From DATIJJ01 sp035478255 (GTDB lineage Bacteria; Pseudomonadota; Gammaproteobacteria; DSM-16500), in NCBI GenBank assembly GCA_035478255.1, contig DATIJV010000017.1, positions 1-11,948 on the forward strand: a stretch of DNA of 11,948 nucleotides. The letters are read 5' to 3'. Numbering within the stretch: position 1 is the first letter of the stretch; every line of letters begins with the position of its first letter. The notes under the pieces were generated by a model. It saw only the letters and a list, made by a program, of their open reading frames with translations. It had not been told where the DNA came from and made no database searches. Shown here piece by piece: positions 1-7,223 of this stretch. Made by a program: the position numbers and the translations under genes.

Positions 1-10
1 TTGGGGTAGA

Positions 11-74
11 TCCCGGACATTAACTCACTCTAAATTCGCAAAAAGCGCGAATTAAGAGTGAGTAAATTCCGGGA
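11..74. repeat. Long imperfect hairpin repeat (dispersed palindromic unit)
   Basis: The outer arms TCCCGGA (11-17) and TCCGGGA (68-74) are exact complements. Inside them the arms CTCACTCT and AGAGTGAG, then AATTCGC and GCGAATT, also pair, with one bulge, one mismatch and a short A-rich loop near 40-44. Read on the minus strand the unit begins GTCATCCCGGA and ends TCCGGGATCTA. That edge pattern is familiar from dispersed palindromic repeats in several proteobacteria. The unit lies 65 bases past the dps stop and could also help end dps transcripts, but no T-run follows the stem, so it is not a standard intrinsic terminator. Being a multi-copy repeat is an inference; only one copy is visible here. 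Confidence 0.75.
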
Positions 75-138
75 TGACGCAAAAATAAAGAACAGCGACT
101 TTAGATAAGTTGTTACGAAAAATTTACTTTACAGTGTA

Positions 139-582
139 CTAGCTTGAACTCCGCAACATCCACGCGGTTTTTTGATGAACTTCCGTGCGGGTAATGAGCA
201 AATCCAACGTCGCTTCATCACTTAACTCTTGTGCGACCGGCATTAACGAATGAAGATGTTCAACCACCGCTTCATGGTCCGCGAGTAATTTTTTAACCAT
301 TTCCGCCGCAGAGGGCGTGCTTGTTTCTTCTTTGATCGATGTCAGTTTTAAAAAATCAGAAAACGATGCAGGCGCATTAGCACCTAATGCACGAATACGC
401 TCAGCAATTTCATCAACCGCTGCAGCAAGCTCAATATATTCTTCTTCAAACATTTTATGCAGTGAATGAAACAGAGGCCCTGTTACATTCCAGTGAAAAT
501 TTTGTGTTTTTAGATAAAGTGTATAGGTATCTGCGAGTAATTTTGAAAGCCCTTCTGTCATTTGTGTCGTGTAGTTTTTCAT
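139..582 (-). CDS. dps: Dps-family DNA-protection / ferritin-like protein
   Basis: A 147-residue four-helix-bundle protein of the Dps family. The family forms dodecameric shells that oxidise Fe(II) with hydrogen peroxide, store the iron and protect DNA during starvation and oxidative stress. The inter-subunit ferroxidase ligands are all present with canonical spacing: H30, H42, E46, D57 and E61, in the segment that starts FHWNV and runs to RIRALG. The N-terminus is short and has few lysines, unlike the lysine-rich DNA-binding tail of E. coli Dps. Iron and peroxide detoxification is therefore better supported than direct DNA binding. The ATG follows AGAGGA at a good distance. The gene starts 16 bases after the EVE-domain gene ends and no separate promoter is evident, so it is probably cotranscribed with rho and the EVE gene. 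Length is slightly below the usual 150-170 residues. Confidence 0.95.
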   Translation of the reverse strand: MKNYTTQMTEGLSKLLADTYTLYLKTQNFHWNVTGPLFHSLHKMFEEEYIELAAAVDEIAERIRALGANAPASFSDFLKLTSIKEETSTPSAAEMVKKLLADHEAVVEHLHSLMPVAQELSDEATLDLLITRTEVHQKTAWMLRSSS

Positions 583-598
583 GATTGTTCCTCTTATC

Positions 599-1060
599 TT
601 ATGAAGCCATATCCAAAATAATTTCCCATTCTTTTGTTGTGACGGGGGTAATGGAAAGCCGATTGCCCTTTCGTGTAACGGGCATATTTTTCAATCCCGA
701 ATGGTTTTTTAATTCTTCGAGAGTGATCATATGTTTAAATTTTTTCACAAACTTAATGTCTACCATAAACCAGCGCGGCTGATCAAGAGAAGAACCTGGA
801 TCGTAATATTTGGATTCAGGATCAAAAGCCGTGAAATCAGGGTAACCGGCTTTTACGATTTCAATGGTTCCCACAATTCCCGGAGGCTGGCAATTTGAAT
901 GGTAAAAAAAAGCTTTGTCGCCAACTTTAATTTGGTCGCGGAGCATATTGCGTGCTTGATAATTTCGGACGCCGTCCCAGTGTTCGGTTTGTTTGGGTTT
1001 GCGGGCTAAAGCATCAATACTGAATGTCTCAGGCTCGGATTTGAATAGCCAGTGGTTCAT
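599..1060 (-). CDS. EVE-domain protein (THYN1/PUA-like)
   Basis: A 153-residue protein made almost entirely of one EVE domain, a PUA-superfamily fold related to YTH domains and to human THYN1. Recognisable blocks run in family order: the N-terminal HWLFKSEP, then WDGVRNYQARN (about 28-38), VGDKAFFYHSN (46-56), PPGIVGTIEIVK, a YPDFTAFDPESKYYDP-type segment, then PRWFMVDIKFVKKF and RKGNRLSITPV near the C-terminus. Known EVE domains bind modified nucleobases through an aromatic pocket. The cellular role of the bacterial stand-alone form is unsettled, so no reaction is assigned. The start codon is preceded by AAGAGGAC. The gene lies 17 bases after the rho stop and 16 bases before dps, which suggests one transcript with both. 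Confidence 0.93.
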   Translation of the reverse strand: MNHWLFKSEPETFSIDALARKPKQTEHWDGVRNYQARNMLRDQIKVGDKAFFYHSNCQPPGIVGTIEIVKAGYPDFTAFDPESKYYDPGSSLDQPRWFMVDIKFVKKFKHMITLEELKNHSGLKNMPVTRKGNRLSITPVTTKEWEIILDMAS

Positions 1061-1077
1061 GCGTCCTCTTAAAATAA

Positions 1078-2334
1078 TTATCTCTTCATCGCATCAAAAA
1101 AGTCTTCATTCGTCTTGGTCGATTTCAACCGGTCAATGATAAATTCAATCGCAGCGAGGTCTTCCATCGGCTGTAGCAGCTTGCGAAGAATCCACATTTT
1201 TTGCATTTCGTCGGGTTTCGTAATTAATTCCTCACGGCGTGTACCCGATCTATTGATATTGATAGCAGGATAAATACGTCGTTCAGCAATACGGCGATCC
1301 AGATGGATTTCCATGTTGCCTGTACCCTTGAATTCTTCATAGATCACATCATCCATTTTGGATCCAGTTTCAATTAATGATGTGGCAATAATTGTCAAAC
1401 TGCCGCCTTCTTCAATATTACGTGCCGCACCAAAGAAGCGTTTTGGACGCTGCAAGGCGTTTGCATCCACACCGCCTGTCAGAACTTTCCCGGAAGCCGG
1501 TACAACTGTGTTATAAGCCCGTGCTAGACGAGTAATAGAATCCAGCAAAATAACCACGTCACGTTTATGTTCAACCAGACGTTTTGCTTTTTCAATGACC
1601 ATTTCCGCTACCTGAACGTGGCGGTTTGCCGGTTCATCAAATGTGCTGGCGATGACTTCACCACGAACAGAGCGCGTCATTTCAGTCACTTCTTCTGGGC
1701 GCTCGTCAATCAATAAAACCATCAAATAGCAATCGGGATGATTTTGTGAAATGGAATGCGCGATATTTTGCAGCATCATGGTTTTGCCTGCTTTAGGCGG
1801 TGATACAATCAGGCCGCGCTGACCTTTTCCGATAGGCGCTGCCAGGTCAATAATGCGGGCAGTAATATCTTCTGTGCTGCCATTACCGCATTCCATTTTG
1901 AGACGTTCATTCGCAAATAAGGGCGTAAGATTTTCAAAAAGGACCTTGTTTTTAGCGTTTTCAGGTACATCAAAATTAATGTGATCGACTTTTAATAAAG
2001 CGAAATAGCGTTCACCTTCTTTGGGCGGGCGAATTTTTCCAGAAATCGTATCACCGGTGCGTAAATTGAAGCGGCGAATCTGGCTGGGTGAAACATAAAT
2101 ATCATCAGGCCCGGCAAGGTAGGATCCTTCAGCCGAGCGTAAAAACCCGAAGCCATCCTGAAGAATTTCCAAAACACCGTCGCCATAAATATCTTCTCCA
2201 CGTTTCGCGTGCGCTTTTAAAATGGCGAAGATAATGTCTTGTTTGCGTGAGCGTGCCATGTTTTCCAAGCCATATTCGTCGGATAATTGAATGAGCTCTG
2301 CGGCACTTTTTTTCTTAAGTTCAGTTAGATTCAT
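1078..2334 (-). CDS. rho: Transcription termination factor Rho
   Basis: Full-length Rho of 418 residues, collinear with E. coli Rho (419). It is the hexameric RNA-dependent ATPase/translocase that ends transcription of untranslated RNA. Domains in order are the N-terminal Rho-N helical domain (about 5-47), the cold-shock-like primary RNA-binding domain with the GFGFLRS motif (61-67), and the RecA-type ATPase from about 165. Key residues fall at the same numbers as in E. coli: Walker A PPKAGKT (179-185), catalytic E211 and R212, Walker B ILLD ending at D265 with S266, Q-loop K283, R-loop K326 and arginine finger R366. The protein should therefore be fully active. Only a weak ribosome binding site (AGG about 14 bases upstream) precedes the ATG. 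trxA lies upstream on the same strand, as in many gammaproteobacteria, but a palindromic element separates the two. Confidence 0.98.
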   Translation of the reverse strand: MNLTELKKKSAAELIQLSDEYGLENMARSRKQDIIFAILKAHAKRGEDIYGDGVLEILQDGFGFLRSAEGSYLAGPDDIYVSPSQIRRFNLRTGDTISGKIRPPKEGERYFALLKVDHINFDVPENAKNKVLFENLTPLFANERLKMECGNGSTEDITARIIDLAAPIGKGQRGLIVSPPKAGKTMMLQNIAHSISQNHPDCYLMVLLIDERPEEVTEMTRSVRGEVIASTFDEPANRHVQVAEMVIEKAKRLVEHKRDVVILLDSITRLARAYNTVVPASGKVLTGGVDANALQRPKRFFGAARNIEEGGSLTIIATSLIETGSKMDDVIYEEFKGTGNMEIHLDRRIAERRIYPAININRSGTRREELITKPDEMQKMWILRKLLQPMEDLAAIEFIIDRLKSTKTNEDFFDAMKR

Positions 2335-2517
2335 AATATTGTTTTGCCTGTTTAGATGTTATTTCAATTGAATTTTGGGATTTTGTTGTAAATTATTTCA
2401 AAATTAAACCCATTTAGGGCGTTAATTAGAGTTATTCACAACTTGATTTTATGTTTCGATAGGCTCTAAAACGAGGTTATCTACGACGGTAAAAGTATCA
2501 TGAAATTTACCTAATAG
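2335..2517 (-). other. rho upstream leader region, no gene
   Basis: This AT-rich stretch precedes rho and is bounded upstream by the palindromic element. I see no open reading frame worth calling and no convincing -35/-10 pair, although several partial TTGTGA- and TTGAAA-like hexamers occur. Because the element separates rho from trxA, this segment probably carries the rho promoter and the untranslated leader. In E. coli the rho leader is the site of autoregulation; whether that applies here cannot be judged from this sequence. Confidence 0.4.
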
Positions 2518-2703
2518 CTAGTGCTCCGTCAACTAAATTTTTCCGAATCTTGCATCTCATATTGCGTCGTCCTTTAAGCGTTTTTCAATCGAAAAAACTC
2601 GACGTACAAAGCAAGTACGCCTGCGTTTTTTCTCAATCAAAACGCTTAAATTACTTGCAATCTGAGCGCAATATTCGGAAAAACTTAGTTGATGGAGCAC
2701 TAG
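2518..2703. mobile_element. MITE-like palindromic element with 31-bp terminal inverted repeats
   Basis: The ends 2518-2548 and 2673-2703 are inverted repeats matching at 29 of 31 positions. Both begin CTAGTGCTCC when read inward, except for single changes further in. Nested inside are exact inverted pairs TTTAAGCGTTTT (2573-2584) with AAAACGCTTAAA (2639-2650), and GAAAAAAC (2591-2598) with GTTTTTTC (2625-2632). A GTAC pair lies near the centre. All pairs share nearly the same centre around 2611, so the unit as a whole can fold into one long hairpin. It holds no plausible gene. Size, long terminal repeats and lack of coding capacity fit a miniature inverted-repeat transposable element. CTAG at both ends could be a target duplication or part of the repeat; the sequence alone cannot decide. 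Confidence 0.85.
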
Positions 2704-2742
2704 CCTCTTTCGAATTAATCATTTTTAGCTATTATTAACATC

Positions 2743-3057
2743 TTACAGGTTGCTATCGAGAAATCCGGCAAGATCGTTTTTAGATAATAACCCGACCTGG
2801 GTAGCTTTAACTTGTCCATCTTTGAACAGAATTAAGGTAGGAATGCCGCGCACGCCAAATTTGGGAGGTGTTGCCGGGTTGTTATCGACATCAAGTTTGG
2901 CAAACTTGATTTTACCTTCATATTTTTGCGCAAGTTCTTCCAGGATAGGAGAAATTGCCTTGCAAGGGCCGCACCATTGCGCCCAAAAATCGACAAGAAC
3001 AGGAATGCTGGATTTAATCACTTCATTTTCAAATGAATCATCAGACAGGGTAATCAT
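2743..3057 (-). CDS. trxA: Thioredoxin 1
   Basis: A 104-residue classical thioredoxin, the cytosolic dithiol-disulfide carrier reduced by thioredoxin reductase. The redox motif WCGPC spans residues 28-32 with K33 following. The buried aspartate is D23 and the cis-proline lies in GIPTL, followed by LFKDG as in E. coli TrxA. The reading frame stays open upstream for 33 more codons, but I chose this ATG for three reasons: AAAGGT lies just upstream, the protein then has the normal family length, and a strong promoter lies inside the upstream extension. The gene is upstream of and codirectional with rho, a widespread arrangement, and is transcribed away from the polyamine operon. The MITE-like element begins about 40 bases after its stop. 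Confidence 0.96.
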   Translation of the reverse strand: MITLSDDSFENEVIKSSIPVLVDFWAQWCGPCKAISPILEELAQKYEGKIKFAKLDVDNNPATPPKFGVRGIPTLILFKDGQVKATQVGLLSKNDLAGFLDSNL

Positions 3058-3091
3058 GGGTTTGACCTTTAGAGAGTAACGAAAAAAAATA

Positions 3092-3120
3092 ATTATAGCT
3101 ATTTCCCCCTGGTTCTTCAA
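3092..3120 (-). promoter_or_regulatory. Sigma-70-type promoter of trxA
   Basis: On the minus strand TTGAAG (3115-3120) and a perfect TATAAT (3092-3097) are separated by exactly 17 bases. This predicts a transcript start near 3085, about 28 bases before the trxA ATG. The site lies inside the longer alternative reading frame of trxA and so argues against that upstream start. Confidence 0.8.
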
Positions 3121-3131
3121 ATAAAAAATCC

Positions 3132-3159
3132 TTGCGTATCCCAGAAAAAAACTCATAAT
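3132..3159 (+). promoter_or_regulatory. Candidate promoter of the polyamine operon
   Basis: TTGCGT (3132-3137) and CATAAT (3154-3159) are separated by 16 bases on the plus strand, about 57 bases ahead of the first gene. The match is fair rather than strong. The inverted pair CCCAG (3140-3144) and CTGGG (3161-3165) brackets the -10 hexamer and could be an operator or chance. The trxA promoter lies close by on the other strand, so the region acts as a divergent promoter region. Confidence 0.4.
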
Positions 3160-3216
3160 GCTGGGCTTAACTGAATTGCATTATCGCGTATTTTTTAACT
3201 TTCGGAGGGGCCCTTG

Positions 3217-4257
3217 ATGGATAAAGCCAAAAATGAATTACTGACCACTGAAGTGAATCATTTAGATATCAAACAATTTGATTTAGTGAAACTTGTAGAT
3301 GCGATGAAAGGCACTGCGTTTCAAGCGCGAAATTTATCGCGGGCAGCAGAAATTTATCATCAAATGTTAAGCGATAACAAATGTGGCGTAATTTTATGTT
3401 TGGCTGGGTCTCTGGTGAGCGCAGGATTAAAAAAAGTAATTCTCGACATGATTGAAAATAATATGGTTGATATGATCGTATCAACCGGCGCCAATATTGT
3501 TGATCAGGATTTTTTTGAAGCGCTGGGATTTAAGCATTATCAGGGGTCCCCTTTGATGGAAGACACAAAATTGCAAGCGCTTGCGATTGATCGAATTTAC
3601 GATACCCTGATTGATGAAGATGAATTGCGTATTTGCGATAACACTATTTGCAGTATTGCAAATTCCATAGCGCCGCGCGCTTATTCTTCGCGTGAATTTA
3701 TTCAGGAAATGGGACGTTATCTTGAAAAACACGGTAAAAATAAGGATTCTATTGTTTTTCGTGCCTATCAAAAAAATATTCCTATTTTTGTGCCTGCTTT
3801 CAGTGATTGCAGCGCGGGTTTTGGTTTGGTCATGCATCAGGTTGCCAATCCAGACAGGCATGTCGCAATAGATTCTGTAAAAGATTTCCGTGAATTAACA
3901 CAATTAAAAATTGCCGCGAATGACACGGGTCTTTTGATGGTAGGCGGAGGGGTCCCGAAAAATTTCGCTCAGGATGTTGTGGTTGCTGCTGAATTATTGG
4001 GGGCGGATGTTCCATTGCATAAATATGCTGTGCAAATTACCGTGGCGGATGAACGCGATGGAGGTTTGTCAGGTTCGACTTTGCGCGAAGCGTGCTCATG
4101 GGGAAAAGTTTCGGTCGTGCATGAGCAAATGGTTTTTTGTGAAGCAACTATTGCGCTGCCGATGATTGTGGGTTATGCCTATGGAAAAGGCGCGTGGCGC
4201 ACACGAAAAGCGCGCGAATACAGCCAGTTTTTTGTTGAAGCGCCAGCAATAGCCTGA
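3217..4257 (+). CDS. speY: Deoxyhypusine synthase-like enzyme (probable homospermidine biosynthesis)
   Basis: A 346-residue member of the deoxyhypusine synthase superfamily. Eukaryotic and archaeal members move the aminobutyl group of spermidine to a lysine of eIF5A using NAD. Bacteria lack eIF5A, and bacterial relatives are thought to act on free polyamines, yielding homospermidine or a guanidino analogue. The catalytic lysine that carries the enzyme-imine is kept in SWGK (K297). NAD-pocket segments are also recognisable: STGAN (89-93), FVPAFSDCSAGF (about 191-202) and VGGGVPKNF (about 242-250). The ATG is favoured over the preceding in-frame TTG because GGAGG then has normal spacing. It lies 23 bases ahead of speA in one operation unit with speB, which supports a role in polyamine metabolism. 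The exact product is inferred, not shown; the symbol follows common database usage. Confidence 0.88.
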   Translation: MDKAKNELLTTEVNHLDIKQFDLVKLVDAMKGTAFQARNLSRAAEIYHQMLSDNKCGVILCLAGSLVSAGLKKVILDMIENNMVDMIVSTGANIVDQDFFEALGFKHYQGSPLMEDTKLQALAIDRIYDTLIDEDELRICDNTICSIANSIAPRAYSSREFIQEMGRYLEKHGKNKDSIVFRAYQKNIPIFVPAFSDCSAGFGLVMHQVANPDRHVAIDSVKDFRELTQLKIAANDTGLLMVGGGVPKNFAQDVVVAAELLGADVPLHKYAVQITVADERDGGLSGSTLREACSWGKVSVVHEQMVFCEATIALPMIVGYAYGKGAWRTRKAREYSQFFVEAPAIA

Positions 4258-4280
4258 ATAATCCTGGAAGAGGTGTTCTC

Positions 4281-6170
4281 ATGAGCGATTGGTCTATTCA
4301 ACAAGCCCGAGATATTTATCATATTTTGCAATGGAGCGATGGTTTTTTTGATATCGGCGAACGCGGCACATTACAAGCGTTTCCCCATGCGTCTCGCGAT
4401 CAGGCGAGTATTGATTTATGTGAGCTCGCAGAAACCATCAAAAATTCCGGCACATCATTTCCCGTGCTGGTGCGTTTTACAGATATTTTGCATCAGCGCA
4501 TTCAAACTTTGCATGATGCTTTTGCAAAAGCGATTAAAGATCATGATTATCGCGCAAATTATATCAGTGCTTATCCAATTAAAGTCAATCAACAGCGGCA
4601 TGTCGTCGAATCCATTTTACAAAATGATCAAGTGAGTGTCGGAATTGAATCCGGCAGCAAGCCTGAGTTGTTAGCTGCATTAGCGGTTTCGGCTACACAC
4701 CGTTCCGTGATTATTTGTAATGGTTACAAAGATCGTGAATTTATTCGTCTCGCGCTGATTGGCCAGCGAATAGGACATCAGGTTTTTATTATTCTGGAAA
4801 AAATGCACGAAGTGGCTTTAGTGCTGGAAGAAAGTGAAAAAATGGGAGTTCAGCCTATTCTCGGTGTGCGGGCGAGACTCTCTTCAATTGCTGAAGGAAA
4901 ATGGCAAGATTCGGGCGGTGAAAAAGCAAAATTTGGTTTTTCAGCTCCACAATTATTGCAAATAATTGAATTGTTGCGCGAAAAAAACCGCTTGCACTGG
5001 CTGCGTGTCATTCATTCTCATTTGGGTTCGCAAGTCGCAAATATTTCAGATATTCAACGCGGCATGCATGAAGCTTCGCGTTATTATGCGGCACTGCGGG
5101 AATTAGGCGCGCCCATCGACACGATTGATGTTGGCGGTGGGCTCGGTGTTGATTACGAAGGAACGCGTTCACGCAATTTTTGTTCGATGAATTACAGCGT
5201 GCAGGAATATGCGAATAACATCGTTTATACACTCGCAGAAATTTGCGAACAGCATCACTTGCCGCATCCTCATATTGTCACAGAATCAGGACGTGCGATC
5301 ACTGCGCATCATGCGATGTTAATTACGGATGTTATTTCAACTGAACCTGCCTGCGAAATTCGGGATTTAAAAGCGCCTGAAAAAGATGCAAAACCAATCA
5401 TTCATAATTTATGGAATAGTTTGGTGAGCTTGACTGAAAGTTCAGCATTGGAATTTTATCACGATGTCTGTCACTGGATGTCTGAAGTCAACACCATGTA
5501 TATTCATGGTTTAATGGATTTAAAAGAGCGTGCTTATGCAGAGCAAGTTTATTTCGCGACATGCTATAAATTGCGGGATGTTTTAAAACCTGCAGCGCGT
5601 GCGCATCGGGAAGTGCTCGATGAATTAAATGAAAAATTAGCGAATAAAATCGTTTGCAACTTTTCACTTTTTCAATCCTTGCCGGATGCATGGGCGATTA
5701 ATCAGGTTTTCCCTATTATGCCGCTTTCAGGATTAGACCAGCGTCCCACACAGCGCGGCGTTTTGCATGATATTACGTGTGATTCCGATGGCCGAGTCAA
5801 TATGTACGTGAACAATTATGGATTGGAAACAACATTACCTTTAGTTCCCTATGATCCCAATAAACCCTATCTATTGGGTATTTTTATGGTAGGCGCGTAT
5901 CAAGAAATTCTCGGTGATTTGCATAATTTATTTGGCGACACGCATTCGGTCCATGTGGCATTGACCTCGAGTGGAAAATACGAATTATCCCATGCGCGGG
6001 AAGGCGATACGGTCGAATCCGTTTTGCGTTATGTCGATTTTGATACAAAAAATTTATTAAATTCTTATAAGAAAAAATTGGAAAATGCTAATTTGTCGGC
6101 GGTCGAATCCGATGAGTTTTTAAATGATTTAACCGTTGGTTTAAGCGGTTACACATATTTTGAGGAATGA
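4281..6170 (+). CDS. speA: Biosynthetic arginine decarboxylase
   Basis: A 629-residue, full-length fold-III PLP enzyme that converts arginine to agmatine and CO2, the first step of the ADC route to putrescine. The PLP Schiff-base lysine is K101 in YPIKVNQQ. HSHLGSQ (245-251), the phosphate-binding glycine loop DVGGGLGVDYEG (283-294) and TESGRA (334-339) follow. The C-terminal barrel contains NFSLFQSLPDAWA (460-472), the DITCDSDG active-site block with C500 and D501, and GAYQEILGDLHNLFGD. Length and motifs match E. coli SpeA, minus its N-terminal extension, so a cytosolic enzyme is expected. GGAAGAGG precedes the ATG. The stop codon lies one base before the speB ATG, so the two are translationally coupled and directly sequential in the pathway. 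Confidence 0.97.
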   Translation: MSDWSIQQARDIYHILQWSDGFFDIGERGTLQAFPHASRDQASIDLCELAETIKNSGTSFPVLVRFTDILHQRIQTLHDAFAKAIKDHDYRANYISAYPIKVNQQRHVVESILQNDQVSVGIESGSKPELLAALAVSATHRSVIICNGYKDREFIRLALIGQRIGHQVFIILEKMHEVALVLEESEKMGVQPILGVRARLSSIAEGKWQDSGGEKAKFGFSAPQLLQIIELLREKNRLHWLRVIHSHLGSQVANISDIQRGMHEASRYYAALRELGAPIDTIDVGGGLGVDYEGTRSRNFCSMNYSVQEYANNIVYTLAEICEQHHLPHPHIVTESGRAITAHHAMLITDVISTEPACEIRDLKAPEKDAKPIIHNLWNSLVSLTESSALEFYHDVCHWMSEVNTMYIHGLMDLKERAYAEQVYFATCYKLRDVLKPAARAHREVLDELNEKLANKIVCNFSLFQSLPDAWAINQVFPIMPLSGLDQRPTQRGVLHDITCDSDGRVNMYVNNYGLETTLPLVPYDPNKPYLLGIFMVGAYQEILGDLHNLFGDTHSVHVALTSSGKYELSHAREGDTVESVLRYVDFDTKNLLNSYKKKLENANLSAVESDEFLNDLTVGLSGYTYFEE

Positions 6171-6171
6171 C

Positions 6172-7152
6172 ATGGCTGCAATTTTTAATCCAAATGAAGC
6201 TGCTGCGAAAGATTCTGGAATTTTTGGACTGCCTTATCATGTTGAAGAGGCAAAGCTGGTTTTGCTGCCTGTGCCATGGGAAGCGACGACGTCTTATGGC
6301 GGCGGCACATCGCGTGCTCCTCAAGCGATTTTTCAAGCGAGTAAACAAATTGATTTGTTTGATTTTGAACTGGGAAATTTTTTTGAAGCCGGAATTGCAA
6401 TGTCTCCTGAATCTTCCATGCTAAAAAAATGGAACCATGAAGCGAAATCTGCGGCACAAAATCACATGACAGAAATCGTTAATTCATACAGTGACAAAGT
6501 GAATGACTTTGTTTATCAGGAAACAAAAAAATTACTCGCAGCAGGGAAGTTAATGGGTTTGATTGGAGGCGATCATTCATCGCCATTTGGCGCAATTAAA
6601 GCTTTTTTAGAGCATTATCCCAATATGAGTATATTGCACTTTGATGCGCACGCAGATCTTCGAAAAGCATATGAAGGTTTTGAAGATTCTCATGCGTCTA
6701 TCATGCATAATGTTATTTCTAAAACAACGCTCAAAAAACTTGTACAAGTTGGTATAAGAGATTTTTGTGAAGATGAATTAAAATTTATTCAGGAAAATTC
6801 TTCGCGGATTGTTACTTTTTTTGATGCAGAAATGATTGAGAAAAAAATGAATGGCAAAATGTTTTCTGCGATTTGTGATGAAATTGTGAGTCATTTATCG
6901 AGTGAAGTTTATGTTTCATTTGATATTGACGGCCTGGATCCGCGTTTTTGTCCGAACACAGGAACACCTGTGCCGGGCGGGCTGGATTATAACGAAGCGC
7001 TTTATTTGCTAAAAAAAGTTATGCGTTCGGGTAAAAAAATTATTGGATTCGATTTGTGTGAAGTATCGTTGGGTGAAAAGGATATTGACACAGAATGGGA
7101 TGCCAATGTGGGTGCGCGGCTGCTGTATAAATTATGTGGGTATACCTTATGA
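6172..7152 (+). CDS. speB: Agmatinase (arginase/ureohydrolase family)
   Basis: A 326-residue ureohydrolase that splits agmatine to putrescine and urea, completing the route started by speA. The six ligands of the binuclear manganese centre are present: H135 in GGDHS, D158, H160 and D162 in DAHAD, and D251 and D253 in SFDIDGLDP. The following block PNTGTPVPGG is typical of agmatinases. The ATG at 6172 is preceded by GAGGA, which lies inside the last codons of speA. An in-frame TTG four codons earlier would overlap speA and is less likely. Agmatinase is preferred over arginase or formimidoylglutamase mainly because of the speA neighbour. Confidence 0.94.
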   Translation: MAAIFNPNEAAAKDSGIFGLPYHVEEAKLVLLPVPWEATTSYGGGTSRAPQAIFQASKQIDLFDFELGNFFEAGIAMSPESSMLKKWNHEAKSAAQNHMTEIVNSYSDKVNDFVYQETKKLLAAGKLMGLIGGDHSSPFGAIKAFLEHYPNMSILHFDAHADLRKAYEGFEDSHASIMHNVISKTTLKKLVQVGIRDFCEDELKFIQENSSRIVTFFDAEMIEKKMNGKMFSAICDEIVSHLSSEVYVSFDIDGLDPRFCPNTGTPVPGGLDYNEALYLLKKVMRSGKKIIGFDLCEVSLGEKDIDTEWDANVGARLLYKLCGYTL

Positions 7153-7181
7153 GGTATGGCCAAAAAAATCCCTATCGGGAT
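7142..7181. terminator. Hairpins between convergent speB and higA (probable terminator)
   Basis: Two stem-loops are visible. ATACCT-TATG-AGGTAT (7142-7157) overlaps the speB stop codon. ATCCC-TATC-GGGAT (7168-7181) is preceded by a run of seven A and followed by GTTTTC, so each strand has a T-rich tail after the stem. The second could end transcripts from both sides. The stems are short and the plus-strand T-run is interrupted, so terminator strength is uncertain. Confidence 0.6.
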
Positions 7182-7223
7182 GTTTTCAATCTCTCACACT
7201 TTTGTAAGCACAGCCGTTTTGAT

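Noticed and set aside
2518..2703. CRISPR array or tandem repeat
   Set aside because: The repeated segments are inverted, not direct, and there is no repeat-spacer periodicity.
2550..2738. A 62-codon open frame on the plus strand over the palindromic element
   Set aside because: It lies almost wholly inside the inverted-repeat element, starts at an ATG without a good ribosome binding site and resembles no protein family. It is a by-product of the repeat.
3058..3156. A longer trxA product with 33 extra N-terminal residues
   Set aside because: The extension covers a TTGAAG-17-TATAAT promoter, has no family homology, and the internal ATG has a proper ribosome binding site and gives the normal thioredoxin length.
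3214..3216. TTG start for the deoxyhypusine synthase-like gene
   Set aside because: The next codon is ATG, and GGAGG has better spacing to that ATG.
3481..3861. A 126-codon minus-strand frame inside the deoxyhypusine synthase-like gene, and similar long antisense frames in rho, speA and pepP
   Set aside because: Each overlaps a well-supported gene in another frame and shows no recognisable domain or ribosome binding site.
6160..6171. Upstream TTG start of speB overlapping speA
   Set aside because: The ATG at 6172 has GAGGA at a normal distance, and the four extra residues have no counterpart in agmatinases.
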